From Funneliformis mosseae (Eukaryota; Glomeromycota; Glomeromycetes; Glomerales; Glomeraceae), in NCBI GenBank assembly GCA_910592005.1, contig CAJVPP010001202.1, positions 1 to 21,849 of the forward strand: a stretch of 21,849 nucleotides of DNA, read 5' to 3'. How positions within the stretch are numbered: the stretch's first letter is position 1; the number at the start of each line of letters is the position of its first letter. The position numbers were made by a program, and so were the translations under genes. Positions 19,797 through 21,849 of this stretch are shown here, one piece after another. Under the pieces are notes generated by a model that worked only from the letters and a program-made list of their open reading frames with translations, did no database searches and was not told where the DNA came from.

Positions 19797-19950
19797 AAGA
19801 AAGTTTATTAGAAATCAGGTTTTGAGAAATTTTTTAATAAAATTTTGATTTTTATTATATTTTAGTTTTGAATGTTATTAGATTAAATGTAATAAGATCT
19901 TAATTTTAGTTAAAAATTCTCAAAACCTGATTTTTCTAGTAAACTTCCTA
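19797..19950. mobile_element. Fold-back (MITE-like) element, ~155 bp
   Basis: The left arm (AAAGTTTATTAGAAATCAGG, then TTTTGAGAA) is complementary to the right arm, which reverse-complemented reads GAAGTTTACTAGAAAAATCA then GGTTTTGAGAA. Complementarity continues inward for roughly 70 bases with mismatches and small gaps, leaving a short centre near 19870. There is no coding capacity. TA-containing flanks exist on both sides but no target duplication is certain. Confidence 0.65.
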
Positions 19951-20489
19951 TATAAATAATTATTATCTATAATATTAATTAGTAATATTTTTTTAATTAT
20001 ATATTTAATTAATAATAAATAATAAAAGATTTAAATTAAAATTAATAAATATTAAATAATAATATATTTTTTAATAAAGATAAATAAATAAAAATTTATA
20101 ATTTATATATTATAAAGTAATTTAGATTTAGTTATTTAACCATTTATTAAATTTAGTTAAAAGTTTAGATTTTAGTTAAAAATTTAATTAAACATAAAAT
20201 TTGATAAAACTTTAGTTATGATAAAAATAATTTAGGCAGGCATTACTAAATATAACTAATTAGTTTATTAGTCTACTAGTAAAAAATCTATTCAAATCTA
20301 AATTATCTTTATTCAATTATTCTTCTACTACTAATAGAATTATTATTTAAAAAATATTTTTACCAACTATAGATCTTAGTATTTAATAAATGAATCATAA
20401 AGTAAAGTAAATAATTTAATTTAATATTCTTTTAATAAAAACTAAAAATAATTCAAAATCTAGAAGTAATACATCTATATTAAAACTAT
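19951..20489. other. AT-rich sequence without a recognisable gene
   Basis: Dense stops in all frames. A degenerate motif TTTAGTTAAAA(A/G)TTTA recurs near 20150-20190. Nothing else is supportable. Confidence 0.5.
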
Positions 20490-21180
20490 AAGATATAACT
20501 GATTTTATTAATATATAAATACTCAAAATATTTCACTTCTAGAAAATCAATTTGATCTAGAAAATTTATATCAAAATTCTATTTTTACTGAATTAGAATT
20601 AATTAAATATTACTAAATCTATAATTTTCAAAATGAAGAAGATTTTTATTAAAGTTTTTAATCTATTCCTTTAGAAATTATAAAGAAGGATATAAATTAT
20701 CATCTATAAGTAGTTAAACATTCAATATAACCTCTATTAATAAAGTTAATAATAATTTTACAAATTTTTCATTTACAAGCAATCCTATTTCTTTAATTTT
20801 AAGTAATAAAAAAATAACTGATATTTTTACAATATATAATAAAACTAATTCAGAATATTACAAGTATAAATATTTTTAAATTTATTACTATTACCTTTCA
20901 CTTCTTTTCTTTTAATACAATATAATCTCTTAATTATAAATTTAGATCTTCTAAATTTTTTAATCTAAAAGTATTACTAATTGCATAAGTAATTCTTATT
21001 AATATACTAGCAGTATCAGTAAAATAATATCTAAAGATTTTTCTTTAATATTAAGCAATTGGATTATATTTTTCTAAAATAAACAAAGAGTTTAATTATT
21101 TTGAGGTTAATCTTTAGATATATTAAATTTTACGTTAAAAGTATTTTATTAAAATAATATCTTATTAATTGATAAAATTT
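20490..21180 (+). pseudogene. Broken ORF, unidentified family, stops at likely Gln codons
   Basis: The + strand gives NISLLENQFDLENLYQNSIF and TELELIKYY, a TAA, then IYNFQNEEDFY, and later IPLEIIKKDINYHL. A frame change leads to SNPISLILSNKKITDIFTIY and NKTNSEYYKYKYF, and further on LIINLDLLNFLI, RFFFNIKQLDYIFLK and FYVKSILLK. Between these pieces the stops are nearly all TAA or TAG in places where Gln would keep the frame open. The composition is coding-like (Leu/Ile/Asn/Gln-rich). I do not recognise the domain; a TE-derived or lineage-specific protein is the best guess. No start or true end can be set. Confidence 0.4.
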
Positions 21181-21743
21181 TATGTCTACTTTAAAAATAG
21201 TAAACTTTCAGTTTTAATATGATTTATTTAAATTAATACAAAAATTAAATTAAAAATAATTTGTTCTTTAAGAATTTAGTGAAAGATTAATATCAACAAA
21301 TTTAATTAAAATAAGGTTTTTCTATAAAAAATTTGTATATGAAATTGATATAGAAATGATATGTTTTTAATACGTTTTTAGTAATTCTATATCACAATTC
21401 TATAGATTTAATACTAAATTAATTTTTGCATATTTTTTAAAATTAAAGTATATGGAAATTATATGGAATTATTAAATATTTAATTTATTTAATTTGATAA
21501 TCAATTACAGTTACACAATTAATTTCACTGATGATCAATTTTCCAATATTTTTTTAGTATCAATTTTCCTTTTTGAACTGTTATATTTTTTAAATGTACT
21601 TTTTTTTTATTTGTAGATTCTAATTTTTATATTTATTTAATATCTTTTTTTATAAACATTAATACAGAGATTTCATAATAAAATTTGAGTACTTTGGTCA
21701 AAGTCAATCACCTTTTATCTCTAAGTAAAAGTTGTTTAATAGG
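21181..21743. other. AT-rich sequence without a recognisable gene
   Basis: No ORF or repeat structure stands out, apart from scattered short words and T-runs. Composition rises slightly near 21690-21743, just before the hAT-like terminus. Confidence 0.45.
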
Positions 21744-21849
21744 TAGAGTTCCGAATGAGTCGAGTCGAGTTGAGTTTAAAGACTAACTCTATTCGACTCA
21801 TTTTTTTTGAGTCGAGTCGAGTCAAATTTATTTTATAAAATCTTTCAAT
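21744..21849. mobile_element. Start of a second hAT-like element copy (inverted, cut by window edge)
   Basis: TAGAGTTCCGAATGAGTCGA begins a 106-base stretch that aligns without gaps to the reverse complement of 19546-19651, the right end of the first hAT-like element. By my count there are 14 differences, 13 of them transitions, and this copy keeps CG where the first has TG or CA. It is probably the younger or less mutated copy. The flank TTAATAGG (21736-21743) would be its target duplication, but the other end lies outside the window. Confidence 0.82.

Overview
This is a very AT-rich eukaryotic window dominated by decayed transposable elements (TEs), with one intact protein-coding gene. The composition, the F-box/leucine-rich gene style and the remembered look of several broken TE proteins suggest an arbuscular mycorrhizal fungus (Glomeromycotina, Rhizophagus/Gigaspora-like). 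That assignment is inference; no rRNA or other marker gene is present.

Layout. 1-118 is a short patch of higher GC. 119-1690 is AT-rich sequence holding a 172-bp Tc1/pogo-type MITE (915-1086), a perfect 21-bp hairpin (1269-1315) and a ~54-bp minisatellite (about 1446-1690). 1790-5069 (+) is a heavily mutated long ORF with an RNase H-like (DDE-type) core, from a repeat family I cannot place in a named superfamily. 5070-7640 is extremely AT-rich and shows no gene. 7640-11330 is a compositional island. It carries the intact F-box gene (7840-9510, -), with a TATA element upstream and poly(A) signals downstream, then a broken MFS transporter (about 9776-10377, -) and a broken unidentified ORF (10821-11330, +).

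11600-18030 (-) is a fragmented Ty3/gypsy retrotransposon: Gag at the right, then the end of reverse transcriptase plus RNase H, then integrase at the left. Most of protease/RT is missing. A complete-length but broken pogo/Tigger-type DNA transposon (14257-16371, +) is inserted between its RNase H and integrase parts. 18352-19768 is a second copy of the 172-bp MITE family, itself split by a 1237-bp hAT-like non-autonomous element (18415-19651) with an exact 8-bp target duplication. That insert carries a ~50-bp hairpin minisatellite. 19797-19950 is a fold-back element, 20490-21180 another broken ORF, and 21744-21849 the start of a second copy of the hAT-like element in inverted orientation.

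The theme of the window is nested insertion followed by strong C-to-T / G-to-A decay. Stops in the broken ORFs mostly sit where Gln, Arg or Trp codons would be expected, and CpG sites in the minisatellite have become TG, CA or TA. The F-box gene is spared. I found no tRNA, rRNA, CRISPR array or bacterial-type operon. The broken ORFs were recognised from memory of protein families, not by database search.
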